Source: Trinickia violacea
Lineage (GTDB): Bacteria > Pseudomonadota > Gammaproteobacteria > Burkholderiales > Burkholderiaceae
Reading direction: 5' to 3'
DNA: 64,000 nucleotides
NCBI RefSeq assembly: GCF_005280735.1
Contig: NZ_CP040077.1
Span: 2,790,001 to 2,854,000 of the forward strand
Shown here piece by piece: positions 24,998-33,371 of this stretch. Every line of letters begins with the position of its first letter. The stretch's first letter is position 1. The notes below the pieces were generated by a model. That model worked only from the letters and a program-made list of their open reading frames with translations. It made no database searches and was not told the DNA's origin. The translations under genes and the position numbers were made by a program.

Positions 24998-26557
24998 ATG
25001 GCTCAAGCTCAAGCCCCTCACCCGCCGCTGCAAGGCATGCAGCTGGTGATCGGCACCATCGCCGTGTCGCTCGCGGTGTTCATGAACGTGCTCGACACGT
25101 CGATTGCGAACGTCGCGATTCCGACGATCTCCGGCGACCTCGGCGTCTCGGCCGACCAGGGCACCTGGGTCATCACGTCGTTCGCGGTCGCCAACGCGAT
25201 CTCGGTGCCGCTCACCGGCTGGCTCACCGACCGCATCGGCCAGGTGCGCCTGTTCCTCGCGTCGATCGTGCTGTTCGTGGTGTCGTCGTGGATGTGCGGC
25301 CTCGCGCCGACGCTGCCGCTGCTGCTCCTGTCGCGCGTGATTCAAGGCGCGGTCGCCGGGCCGATGATCCCGCTCTCGCAAGCGCTGCTGCTCGGCGCCT
25401 ATCCGCGCGAGAAAGCGCCGATCGCGCTCTCGATGTGGGCCATGACGACGCTGATCGCGCCGGTCGCCGGACCGATTCTCGGTGGCTGGATCTCCGACAA
25501 CATCTCGTGGCCGTGGATCTTCTACGTCAACATTCCGGTCGGCATCGCCGCGGCGGCGGCGACCTGGGCGATCTTCCGCAAGCGCGAATCCGTCGTTAAA
25601 AAGGCGCCGATCGACGGCGTCGGCCTCGGGCTCCTCATTATCTGGGTCGGCTCGCTGCAGATCATGCTCGACAAAGGCAAGGATCTCGACTGGTTCTCGT
25701 CGACGACGATCGTCGTGCTCGCGCTGACCGCAGTCATCGGCTTCGCATTCTTCGTCGTTTGGGAACTGACGGCCGATCACCCGGTGGTCGACCTATCGCT
25801 CTTTGCGCGGCGCAACTTTACGGGCGGGACGGTTGCGCTATCGATCGGCTATGGGCTCTACTTCGGCAACCTCGTGCTGCTGCCGCTGTGGCTGCAAACC
25901 GATATCGGCTATACGGCCACCGACGCCGGCCTCGTGATGGCGCCCGTCGGCCTGTTCGCCATCTTGCTCTCGCCGGTGACAGGCAAGTTCCTGCCGCGCA
26001 CCGACCCGCGCTACATCTCGACGGCCTCGTTCTGCACCTTCGCGCTGTGTTTCTGGATGCGCTCGCGCTACACGACGGGCGTCGACACCTGGGCGCTCAC
26101 GTTGCCGACGCTGATCCAGGGCATCGCGATGGCGGGCTTCTTCATTCCGCTTGTGTCGATCACGCTGTCGGGCCTGCACGGCAGCCGGATTCCGGCCGCG
26201 TCGGGTTTGTCGAACTTCGTGCGGATCATGTGCGGCGGCATCGGCACGTCGATCTTCCAGACCGCGTGGGACCATCGCACGATCCTGCATCACGCGCAGC
26301 TCACCGAGCAAGCGAACGCGTACAACCCCGTGTTCGCGCAGCAGATGACGGGAATGGGCTCAGTTGGGCTCGATCAGGCGCAAAGCTATGGGCTCTTCAA
26401 CAACATGGCGACGCAGCAGGCCGCGCAGCTTGGCGTGAACGACTTGTTCTATTTGTCGTCGGCGATCTTTATCGCGCTGATCGCGCTCATCTGGATCACG
26501 AAGCCCGAGCGGGCCGGTGGCGCGGATGCGGGAGCGGCGGCGTCGGCGGCGCACTAA
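24998..26557 (+). CDS. emrB: EmrB/QacA-type drug:proton antiporter (DHA2, MFS)
   Basis: A 519-residue major facilitator with 14 hydrophobic segments. DHA2 marks are motif D1 'VFMNVLDTSIANVAIPTI', motif A 'GWLTDRIGQVRLF' and motif C 'APVAGPILGGWI'. It exports drugs or toxic hydrophobic compounds using the proton gradient, delivering them to EmrA and the outer-membrane factor of the same operon. It ends with a stop that overlaps the end of the convergent truB gene by a few bases, and no terminator lies between them, so the two transcripts must run into each other. Confidence 0.95.
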   Translation: MAQAQAPHPPLQGMQLVIGTIAVSLAVFMNVLDTSIANVAIPTISGDLGVSADQGTWVITSFAVANAISVPLTGWLTDRIGQVRLFLASIVLFVVSSWMCGLAPTLPLLLLSRVIQGAVAGPMIPLSQALLLGAYPREKAPIALSMWAMTTLIAPVAGPILGGWISDNISWPWIFYVNIPVGIAAAAATWAIFRKRESVVKKAPIDGVGLGLLIIWVGSLQIMLDKGKDLDWFSSTTIVVLALTAVIGFAFFVVWELTADHPVVDLSLFARRNFTGGTVALSIGYGLYFGNLVLLPLWLQTDIGYTATDAGLVMAPVGLFAILLSPVTGKFLPRTDPRYISTASFCTFALCFWMRSRYTTGVDTWALTLPTLIQGIAMAGFFIPLVSITLSGLHGSRIPAASGLSNFVRIMCGGIGTSIFQTAWDHRTILHHAQLTEQANAYNPVFAQQMTGMGSVGLDQAQSYGLFNNMATQQAAQLGVNDLFYLSSAIFIALIALIWITKPERAGGADAGAAASAAH

Positions 26558-27489
26558 GAAGCTTCGGCGGTCACGACAAGCCGCTCCGGCGCAAGCACGC
26601 CATCCGCCGCCTTCGCGACACCCAGCAGCCTGCCGCCGTCTCCATAGACGCGCACTCTCGAACCCTGCTGGGCATCGATCGCCGGCAATTCCGCGAGACG
26701 CAAACGCTGTCCGTGCAGAAATCGACGTGTCGCCTCGGCGTCGAGTTCGACTGACGGAAACGTCGACAGCAACGCATCAACCGGCTGCAGCCACGCATCG
26801 CGCTCGCCTTGCCCGGCATCGGAAAGCGCATCGAGCGTCACCGAGTGCTCGAGCGTCAGCGAGCCGACACCCGTACGGCGCAGCGCTACCAGATGCGCGC
26901 CGCAGCCGAGCGCCTCGCCGATATCCTCGGCGAGCGTGCGCACATAGGTGCCCTTGCTGCATGTCACGCGAAACGTCACATCGGGCAGCGTACACGCGAG
27001 CAATTCGAGCGCATGAATCGTCACATTGCGCCCTTCCCGCTCGACCGTCTGCCCTGCGCGCGCATATTCATAGAGCGGCTTGCCGTCGCGCTTGAGCGCC
27101 GAATACATCGGCGGCACCTGAACGATGTCGCCGCGAAATTGCGCCAACGCGGCCTCGATCGCGGCGAGGTCGCAATTCACGGCGCGCGTTTCGAGCGCTT
27201 CGCCTTCCGCATCGCCCGTCGTCGTGCGAATGCCGAGGCGCATCGTCGCCTCGTAGGTCTTGTCGGCGTCGAGCAAATCTTGCGAAAACTTGGTCGCTTC
27301 GCCGAAGCACAGCGGCAAAAGGCCCGATGCAAGCGGATCGAGCGTGCCGGTGTGACCGGCCTTCTTCGCGGTATAGAGGCGCTTGGCGCGCATCAGCGCG
27401 TCGTTGCTCGACAGGCCAACCGGCTTGTCGAGCAGCAACACGCCGTCGAGCGCGCGGCGCGGCACGCGGGGGCGTTGGGTCTGAGTCAT
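26554..27489 (-). CDS. truB: tRNA pseudouridine(55) synthase TruB
   Basis: A 311-residue pseudouridine synthase making psi-55 in the T-loop of tRNA. The catalytic Asp lies in 'GHTGTLDPLASGLLPLC'; other family blocks are 'LDGVLLLDKPVGLSSNDAL' at the start, 'YSALKRDGKPLYEYAR' and 'CSKGTYVRTLAEDIG'. The C-terminal part is a PUA-like domain. It is the last gene of the rimP-nusA-infB-rbfA-truB operon, 50 bases after rbfA. Confidence 0.96.
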   Translation of the reverse strand: MTQTQRPRVPRRALDGVLLLDKPVGLSSNDALMRAKRLYTAKKAGHTGTLDPLASGLLPLCFGEATKFSQDLLDADKTYEATMRLGIRTTTGDAEGEALETRAVNCDLAAIEAALAQFRGDIVQVPPMYSALKRDGKPLYEYARAGQTVEREGRNVTIHALELLACTLPDVTFRVTCSKGTYVRTLAEDIGEALGCGAHLVALRRTGVGSLTLEHSVTLDALSDAGQGERDAWLQPVDALLSTFPSVELDAEATRRFLHGQRLRLAELPAIDAQQGSRVRVYGDGGRLLGVAKAADGVLAPERLVVTAEAS

Positions 27490-27539
27490 GTAAGAGGCAA
27501 GACGATGGAACGATGGCGAATGACGCGCGGCGCGCGAAA

Positions 27540-27908
27540 TCAGTCGTCTTTTGCTCGCGTCGCGTTCGCTTCGTCGATGAGGCGCGACATCTCGACGGCC
27601 TTCTCGATCGTCTTGTCGTAGTGGAAATGCAGCGTCGGCACCGTATGGATGTGCAGGCGCTTGAACAGCAGGTTGTGCAAATGGCCGGCCGCATGGTTGA
27701 GCGCGGTCTGCGTCGCCTGCGCGTCGCCGGTCAGCGTCGTGAAGTACACCTTCGCATGCGCGTAGTCAGGCGTCAGCTCGACGCTCTGGATCGTGACGAG
27801 ACCGATGCGCGGGTCTTTGACCTCGCGCATGATGAGTTCGGACAGATCGCGCTGAATCTGATCGGCGATCTGGACGTTGCGGTTCGGGGTACTGCGTTTT
27901 TTCGGCAT
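27540..27908 (-). CDS. rbfA: Ribosome-binding factor A
   Basis: A 122-residue KH-fold protein that helps mature the 16S rRNA 5' end of the 30S subunit. Family blocks are 'NRNVQIADQIQRDLSELIMR', 'VKDPRIGLVTIQSVELTPDY' and 'KVYFTTL', then 'HTVPTLHFHYDKTIEKAVEM'. The ATG at 27908 gives the standard short 'MPKKRS' start; nine further upstream codons read through the terminator-like hairpin and are unlikely. Between it and infB lies an intrinsic-terminator-like hairpin that could lower rbfA/truB expression relative to infB. Confidence 0.95.
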   Translation of the reverse strand: MPKKRSTPNRNVQIADQIQRDLSELIMREVKDPRIGLVTIQSVELTPDYAHAKVYFTTLTGDAQATQTALNHAAGHLHNLLFKRLHIHTVPTLHFHYDKTIEKAVEMSRLIDEANATRAKDD

Positions 27909-27935
27909 GATGATTCCGTGATTCGGTGCGTCCAA

Positions 27936-27972
27936 TAAAAAAGGCGGAACGGGCCAGCGCCCGCTCCGCCCT
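27936..27972 (-). terminator. Terminator-like hairpin between infB and rbfA
   Basis: On the minus strand GGGCGGAGCGGG...CCCGTTCCGCC is followed by TTTTTTATT, starting 20 bases after the infB stop and ending 28 bases before the rbfA start. It may act as an internal attenuator of the operon. Confidence 0.65.
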
Positions 27973-27992
27973 TCGAGCCTTCGCGCCGGTGG

Positions 27993-30899
27993 TTACAGCG
28001 TACGCGCGACTTCCGTGACTTCGAACACCTCGAACTGATCGCCTTCGACGATATCGTTGAAGTTCTTGATCGACATACCGCACTCGAAGCCCTGGCGCAC
28101 TTCCTTGACGTCGTCCTTGAAGCGCTTGAGCGAATCGAGCTCGCCGGTATGGATCACGACGTTGTTGCGCAGCACGCGCACCGACGACGAACGCTTCACG
28201 ACGCCGTCCGTCACCATACAGCCCGCCACGCTGCCGACCTTCGGCACCTTGAAGACTTGGCGCACCTCGACCATGCCGGTCACGACTTCGCGCTTCTCCG
28301 GCGCGAGCATGCCCGACATCGCTGCCTTCACCTCATCCACTGCGTCGTAGATGATGTTGTAGTAGCGGATATCGACGCCGTTCGCTTCCGCGAGCTTGCG
28401 GGCCTGCGCATCGGCACGCGTGTTGAAGCCGATGATGACCGCCTTCGAAGCCGTGGCCAGGTTGACGTCGTTTTCGCTGATCCCGCCGACCGCGCCATGC
28501 ACGACCTGCACGCGCACTTCGTCCGTCGACAGCTTGAGCAGCGACTGCACCAGCGCTTCCTGCGAGCCCTGCACGTCGGCCTTGACGATGAGCGGCAAGG
28601 TCTGCACTTCGCCTTCGCCCATCTGCTCGAGCATGCTTTCGAGCTTCGCAGCCTGCTGCTTCGCGAGTTTGACGTCGCGGAACTTGCCTTGACGGAACAG
28701 CGCGATTTCGCGCGCCTTGCGCTCGTCCGGCAACACGATGACTTCTTCGCCCGCCGCCGGCACTTCCGACAGACCTTGAATTTCGACCGGAATCGACGGC
28801 CCTGCGGACTTCGTCGCCTTGCCGGTTTCGTCGAGCATCGCGCGGACGCGGCCGTAAGCGCTGCCGGCGAGCACGACGTCGCCGCGCGAAAGCGAGCCCG
28901 ACTGCACGAGGATCGTCGCAACCGGACCCTTGCCCTTGTCGAGCTTCGCTTCGATCACGATACCCTTGGCCGGCGCTTCGACCGGTGCTTTCAGTTCCAG
29001 CACTTCGGCTTGCAGCAGGACGTTTTCGAGCAGATCGTCGATGCCCGAGCCCGTTTTCGCCGACACCGGCACGAACGGCGAATCGCCGCCGTACTCTTCC
29101 GGCACGACGCCCTCGGCGACGAGTTCCTGCTTCACGCGCTCGGGGTTCGCTTCCGGCTTATCGATCTTGTTGATCGCGACGACGATCGGCACGCCACCCG
29201 CCTTCGCGTGGGCGATCGCTTCCTTCGTCTGCGGCATCACGCCGTCGTCGGCTGCGACCACGAGAATCACGATATCGGTCGCCTTCGCACCGCGCGCACG
29301 CATGGCCGTGAACGCCTCGTGACCCGGCGTATCGAGGAACGTGATGACGCCGCGCGGCGTGTCGACGTGGTACGCGCCGATGTGCTGCGTAATGCCGCCC
29401 GCTTCGCCCGCGGCAACCTTCGCGCGGCGGATGTAGTCGAGCAGCGAGGTCTTGCCGTGGTCGACGTGGCCCATCACCGTGACGACAGGCGGACGCGGCA
29501 GTTGCTCAGCGTCGGTCGCTTCGCCTTCGACGAGCAGCGCTTCCGGATCGTCGAGCTTCGCCGCGACGGCATGGTGCCCCAGTTCCTCGACGACGATCAT
29601 CGCCGTTTCCTGGTCGAGCACCTGGTTGATCGTGACCATTTGGCCGAGCTTCATCATCACCTTGATGACTTCCGAAGCCTTGACCGACATTTTGTGCGCC
29701 AGATCGGCGACCGTCACCGTTTCCGGCACGTGCACTTCGCGCACGATCGGCTCGGTCGGAGCCTGGAACGACGTCGCTTCCTGATGCTTGCCGCGTCCCT
29801 TCGGGCCGCCGCGCCAACCGCGATCGACGCCGCCGCTCGAGTCGCCGCGCGTCTTGATGCCGCGACGCTTCGCAGCGTCGTCCTGCCAGCCGCCCTTGCC
29901 CGCGCCCGGCTTCTTCTTGTCGCCAGCCGCCGGAGCCGACGATGGCGTGGCAGCCGGCGCGGCCGCCGGCGCAGCCTTCTTGGCCGGACGCGAGGCACCC
30001 TCACCTGCCGGACGCGCCGGCTTGTGCAGCGTGCCCTTGGCTTCCGCGGCCTTCGCAGCCGCCGGCGCTTCCGCAGCCTTGGCAACCGGTGCGGGCTCAG
30101 GCGCCTTGACCTGCGCCTTGCGCGGCGTGTTCATCATTTCGCGAATCGCACGCGCTTCGGCTTCGGCCGCCGCACGGCGCTTGCTGATTTCTTCCTGCTC
30201 GGCGCGCGCCGTTTCCGCTGCGACGCGAGCCGCGTCTTCAGCCTTCTTCGCCGCTTCGCGTTGTGCCGCGCGTTCCGCTGCCGCGCGCTCTTCGTCCACG
30301 GCAGCCGAGCGTTCCGCTGCGGCCTCGGCCTGTTCGCGCGCTGTCGCTTCGGCAACCGCCGCCGCGCGCTTCTTCGCGGCTTCTTCTTCCTGACGGCGAC
30401 GCTCGGCTTCCGCCGCCTGCTCGCGGGCCTGGCGCTCGGACTCTTCTAGCGCGAGGCGTTCCTGACGCTCTTTCAGCTCCTGCGCCTGCTTCTCGAGCAG
30501 CTCGGCCTCGCGGCGCGCTTCTTCCTCGCGGCGCTGAAGGTCGGCCTCTTCGGCCTCGGCTGCATGATTCGATGCTTCCACGCCCTGTTCCGCGGTTTCG
30601 TCGCGCTTGACGAACACGCGCTTCTTGCGCACCTCGACTTGAATGGTGCGAGCCTTGCCCGTCGCGTCGGACTGCTTGATCTCCGACGTGTGCCGTTTGG
30701 TCAGCGTGATCTTGCGCTTGTCCGCGTCGGCCGAACCGTGCGACTTGCGCAAGTGGTCAAGCAGACGCGACTTGTCCGTCTCGGACAAGACATCGTCTTC
30801 GCTCGCTTTCTGTACGCCGGCCGCCTGGAGCTGCTCGAGCAGCACGCCAGCAGGCATTTTGAGTTCCGCGGCAAATTGGGCTACGTTGTTACTCGCCAT
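27993..30899 (-). CDS. infB: Translation initiation factor IF-2
   Basis: A 968-residue IF-2, within the range for beta-proteobacteria. The short N-terminal IF2-N domain starts 'MASNNVAQFAAELKMP'; a second IF2-N-like 'MMNTPR' segment follows a long Glu/Ala/Arg-rich helical region (about 120-280) and an Ala/Pro/Lys-rich linker. The G domain has G1 'GHVDHGKTSLLDYIR', G2 'GGITQHIGAYHV', G3 'DTPGHEAFTAMR' and G4 'NKIDKPEAN', followed by domains II-IV with 'FKVPKVGSVAGCMVTDG'. It places initiator tRNA on the 30S subunit. AAGAGGAA precedes the ATG. It lies between nusA and rbfA in the translation operon. Confidence 0.97.
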   Translation of the reverse strand: MASNNVAQFAAELKMPAGVLLEQLQAAGVQKASEDDVLSETDKSRLLDHLRKSHGSADADKRKITLTKRHTSEIKQSDATGKARTIQVEVRKKRVFVKRDETAEQGVEASNHAAEAEEADLQRREEEARREAELLEKQAQELKERQERLALEESERQAREQAAEAERRRQEEEAAKKRAAAVAEATAREQAEAAAERSAAVDEERAAAERAAQREAAKKAEDAARVAAETARAEQEEISKRRAAAEAEARAIREMMNTPRKAQVKAPEPAPVAKAAEAPAAAKAAEAKGTLHKPARPAGEGASRPAKKAAPAAAPAATPSSAPAAGDKKKPGAGKGGWQDDAAKRRGIKTRGDSSGGVDRGWRGGPKGRGKHQEATSFQAPTEPIVREVHVPETVTVADLAHKMSVKASEVIKVMMKLGQMVTINQVLDQETAMIVVEELGHHAVAAKLDDPEALLVEGEATDAEQLPRPPVVTVMGHVDHGKTSLLDYIRRAKVAAGEAGGITQHIGAYHVDTPRGVITFLDTPGHEAFTAMRARGAKATDIVILVVAADDGVMPQTKEAIAHAKAGGVPIVVAINKIDKPEANPERVKQELVAEGVVPEEYGGDSPFVPVSAKTGSGIDDLLENVLLQAEVLELKAPVEAPAKGIVIEAKLDKGKGPVATILVQSGSLSRGDVVLAGSAYGRVRAMLDETGKATKSAGPSIPVEIQGLSEVPAAGEEVIVLPDERKAREIALFRQGKFRDVKLAKQQAAKLESMLEQMGEGEVQTLPLIVKADVQGSQEALVQSLLKLSTDEVRVQVVHGAVGGISENDVNLATASKAVIIGFNTRADAQARKLAEANGVDIRYYNIIYDAVDEVKAAMSGMLAPEKREVVTGMVEVRQVFKVPKVGSVAGCMVTDGVVKRSSSVRVLRNNVVIHTGELDSLKRFKDDVKEVRQGFECGMSIKNFNDIVEGDQFEVFEVTEVARTL

Positions 30900-31030
30900 T
30901 CATTCCTCTTAGTGCAAGGACCGATTCCTTGCGGTTAGCATCGGGTCATGCGGCCAGCGGGCCGCCATCAAATCAGTGCGCCATGGTCGTTTCTCTCAAG
31001 AAAAGAAAAGGCCGGGCCGTTCCAAGGTCT

Positions 31031-32506
31031 TCATTGGAACCAGTGTTCTCGTGCTTTCATGATCAGCGTCTTCGCGGCTTCCTCGTCCATTCCCGTCATC
31101 TCGACCAGCTCGTCGACCGCAAGCTCGGCAAGGTCGTCGCGTGTCTGAATCTGGTGCTCGGCCAGCTTGGCGAGCAAGTCGGCATCCATGCCATCCAGGC
31201 TCTTCAGATCAAGGGCGACATTTTCGACCTTTTCTTCGTTCGCGATCGCCATCGTGAGCAATGCATCGCGCGCGCGGTTGCGCAGTTCGTGAACGGTGTC
31301 TTCGTCGAACGCTTCGATTTCGAGCATCTCGTTGAGCGGCACGTAGGCGATCTCTTCGAGACTCGTAAAGCCTTCGTCGATCAGGATGTCGGCGACTTCT
31401 TCGTCGACGTCGAGACGCGCCATGAACAGGTCGCGCAGCTCGCCGCGCTCCTGATTCTGCTTCTGCGCGGACTCGTCCGGCGTCATGATGTTGATCTGCC
31501 AGCCGGTGAGTTCGCTGGCAAGACGCACGTTCTGGCCGCTGCGGCCAATCGCGACCGCCAGCTCGTTTTCGTCGACGACGACGTCCATCGAATGCTTTTC
31601 TTCATCGACGACGATCGACTGGACGGCTGCCGGCGCGAGCGCGCCGATGACGAACTGGGCGGGATCCTCCGACCATAGCACGATGTCGACGTTTTCGCCA
31701 CCGAGCTCATTGCGCACAGCCTGCACGCGCGAGCCGCGGATGCCGACGCAAGTGCCGATCGGATCGATGCGCTTGTCATAGGCGATCACGCCGATCTTCG
31801 CGCGCACGCCAGGGTCGCGCGCCGCCGCCTTGATCTCGAGCAGGCCCTGCTCGATCTCGGGCACTTCCATTTCGAACAGCTTCATCAGGAACTCGGGCGC
31901 CGTGCGCGACAGCTCGATCTGCGGACCGCGTGCGGTGCGATCGACCTTCGCGATATAGGCGCGCACGCGGTCGCCCACGCGCAGGTTTTCCTTCGGAATC
32001 AGCTGGTCGCGGCGCAAAAGCGCTTCAACGCGGCCCGATTCGACGACGAAGTTGCCCTTGTCGAGACGCTTGACCGTGCCGGTCATGATCTTTTCGCCGC
32101 GCTCGAGGAAGTCGTTCAGGATCTGCTCGCGCTCGGCATCGCGCACCTTCTGCAGGATCACCTGCTTGGCGGCCTGCGCGCCGATGCGGCCGAATTCGAT
32201 CGACGGCACCGGATCTTCGATGTAGTCGTCGATTTGCGCTTCCGGCTGCTGCTCGCGTGCTTCGAACAGGAGGATTTCCTGATCCGGCTCCTGCAGGCCC
32301 GCTTCGTCCGGCACGACGCGCCAGCGGCGATACGTTTCGTGCTCGCCGCTTTCCCGGTCGATATGGACCCGAATATCCACGTCTTCGTCGAAGAGCTTCT
32401 TGGTGGCCGAGGCGAGAGCCGCTTCGAGCGCAGCGAACACCACATCCTTATTGACGTTCTTTTCGCGTGCCAGCGCATCCACCAGCATCAACACTTCGCG
32501 ACTCAT
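31031..32506 (-). CDS. nusA: Transcription termination/antitermination factor NusA
   Basis: A 491-residue NusA. The N-terminal RNA-polymerase-binding domain begins 'MSREVLMLVDALAREKNV'; an S1 domain ('GEKIMTGTVKRLDKGNFVV') and two KH domains ('KIGVIAYDKRIDPIGTCVG', 'AVAIGRSGQNVRLASELTG') follow. Two acidic repeats close the protein ('LIDEGFTSLEEIAYVP' and 'MDADLLAKLAEHQIQTRDDL'), as in E. coli, where they bind the alpha subunit and lambda N. The ATG overlaps the rimP stop (ATGA), so the two are translationally coupled. Confidence 0.97.
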   Translation of the reverse strand: MSREVLMLVDALAREKNVNKDVVFAALEAALASATKKLFDEDVDIRVHIDRESGEHETYRRWRVVPDEAGLQEPDQEILLFEAREQQPEAQIDDYIEDPVPSIEFGRIGAQAAKQVILQKVRDAEREQILNDFLERGEKIMTGTVKRLDKGNFVVESGRVEALLRRDQLIPKENLRVGDRVRAYIAKVDRTARGPQIELSRTAPEFLMKLFEMEVPEIEQGLLEIKAAARDPGVRAKIGVIAYDKRIDPIGTCVGIRGSRVQAVRNELGGENVDIVLWSEDPAQFVIGALAPAAVQSIVVDEEKHSMDVVVDENELAVAIGRSGQNVRLASELTGWQINIMTPDESAQKQNQERGELRDLFMARLDVDEEVADILIDEGFTSLEEIAYVPLNEMLEIEAFDEDTVHELRNRARDALLTMAIANEEKVENVALDLKSLDGMDADLLAKLAEHQIQTRDDLAELAVDELVEMTGMDEEAAKTLIMKAREHWFQ

Positions 32507-32961
32507 TGTTTGCGGCTCCTAAAGTCAACGTGCGGGACGAGGCGCGCCTTATCGATATCCGCGAGCGTGAAATCGAGCATCGCGGCGCCTTCCTTCCCTT
32601 CAAATTCCAAACCAATCGCTTCGCCGTTCGGCGCATGCAGAATGCCCCGGTACGATTTACGCCCGTCCAATGGCTTCTTCAATGTAATGACGGCCTCGCT
32701 GCCCGCGAAGCGTTCGAAATCCGCGAGTTTCTTCAGCGGACGATCGAGTCCCGGCGACGATACTTCGAGCCGCTCGTAATCGATATTTTCGACTGTCAGA
32801 ACGTGCTGGAGCTGACGCGTAACTTTTTCGCAGTCTTCAATCGCGATGCCGGACGGCTGGTCAATATAGACGCAGAGCATGCCGCGCCCGGTGCGTTCGA
32901 GATCGACCAGCTCGTAGCCCAGACCTACGACCGTGGTTTCTATCAGTTCCGTCAGTTGCAC
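32503..32961 (-). CDS. rimP: Ribosome maturation factor RimP
   Basis: A 152-residue RimP, needed for 30S assembly. Blocks seen are 'LIETTVVGLGYELVDLE', 'LCVYIDQPSGIAIEDCEKVT', 'YERLEVSSPGLDRPLKKLAD' and 'KEGAAMLDFTLADIDKARLV'. It is first in the rimP-nusA-infB-rbfA-truB operon; nusA starts on its stop. The promoter must lie in the 410-base region up to rluB, which also holds a terminator at 33081-33108. Confidence 0.95.
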   Translation of the reverse strand: MQLTELIETTVVGLGYELVDLERTGRGMLCVYIDQPSGIAIEDCEKVTRQLQHVLTVENIDYERLEVSSPGLDRPLKKLADFERFAGSEAVITLKKPLDGRKSYRGILHAPNGEAIGLEFEGKEGAAMLDFTLADIDKARLVPHVDFRSRKQ

Positions 32962-33080
32962 AGTGCCCTCTAAGGTGTACGCGCACAGCCCTCGCCCGTT
33001 TGCGTTTCACCTTCGGGCCGCGCGCCAAGCCGGCGCACGGAATTGGTGTGTGCCAACTCGAGATGCCGAACCGTACCAGC

Positions 33081-33108
33081 AAAAAAAAATGGGCTTCACG
33101 CCCATCTT
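33081..33108 (-). terminator. Intrinsic terminator upstream of rimP
   Basis: On the minus strand GATGGGC-GTGAA-GCCCAT is followed by nine T. It either ends scpB-rluB transcripts or acts as an attenuator in a rimP leader. In the rest of the gap 32962-33371 I see no gene or RNA element. Confidence 0.75.
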
Positions 33109-33371
33109 CTTCTAACCGGTGGTCGCACCTGAGCTGCACGTTGATGCCACCCTACTGCTGCCAAGTCAGTGACAAACCGCAGTGACCAAGCCTAATGCCG
33201 CACGCCCAGCGACTTCGCGATTGTAGCATTTTTCGGTACGAACGCAAACCGCTTGACGCTGTCGAGCGCGCTTATCGCTTGATTTCGCAGCATGTTTCAC
33301 TGGAAAAGCGCGCGTTCGTCCGGCCAACGCGCAGGCCGGGACAGCGCCCGGCTGCACGTCGACATTGCCGC

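Noticed and set aside
28149..30449. A 766-codon open frame antisense to infB
   Set aside because: Composition is dominated by Arg/His typical of the reverse of a GC-rich gene, and infB is unmistakable on the other strand.
30995..31030. A terminator between nusA and infB
   Set aside because: GGCC-C-GGCC next to a T-rich stretch is a short palindrome without a loop-forming stem.
33081..33108. A structured rimP leader RNA or riboswitch
   Set aside because: Only one simple hairpin with a T-run is visible; a terminator is enough to explain it.
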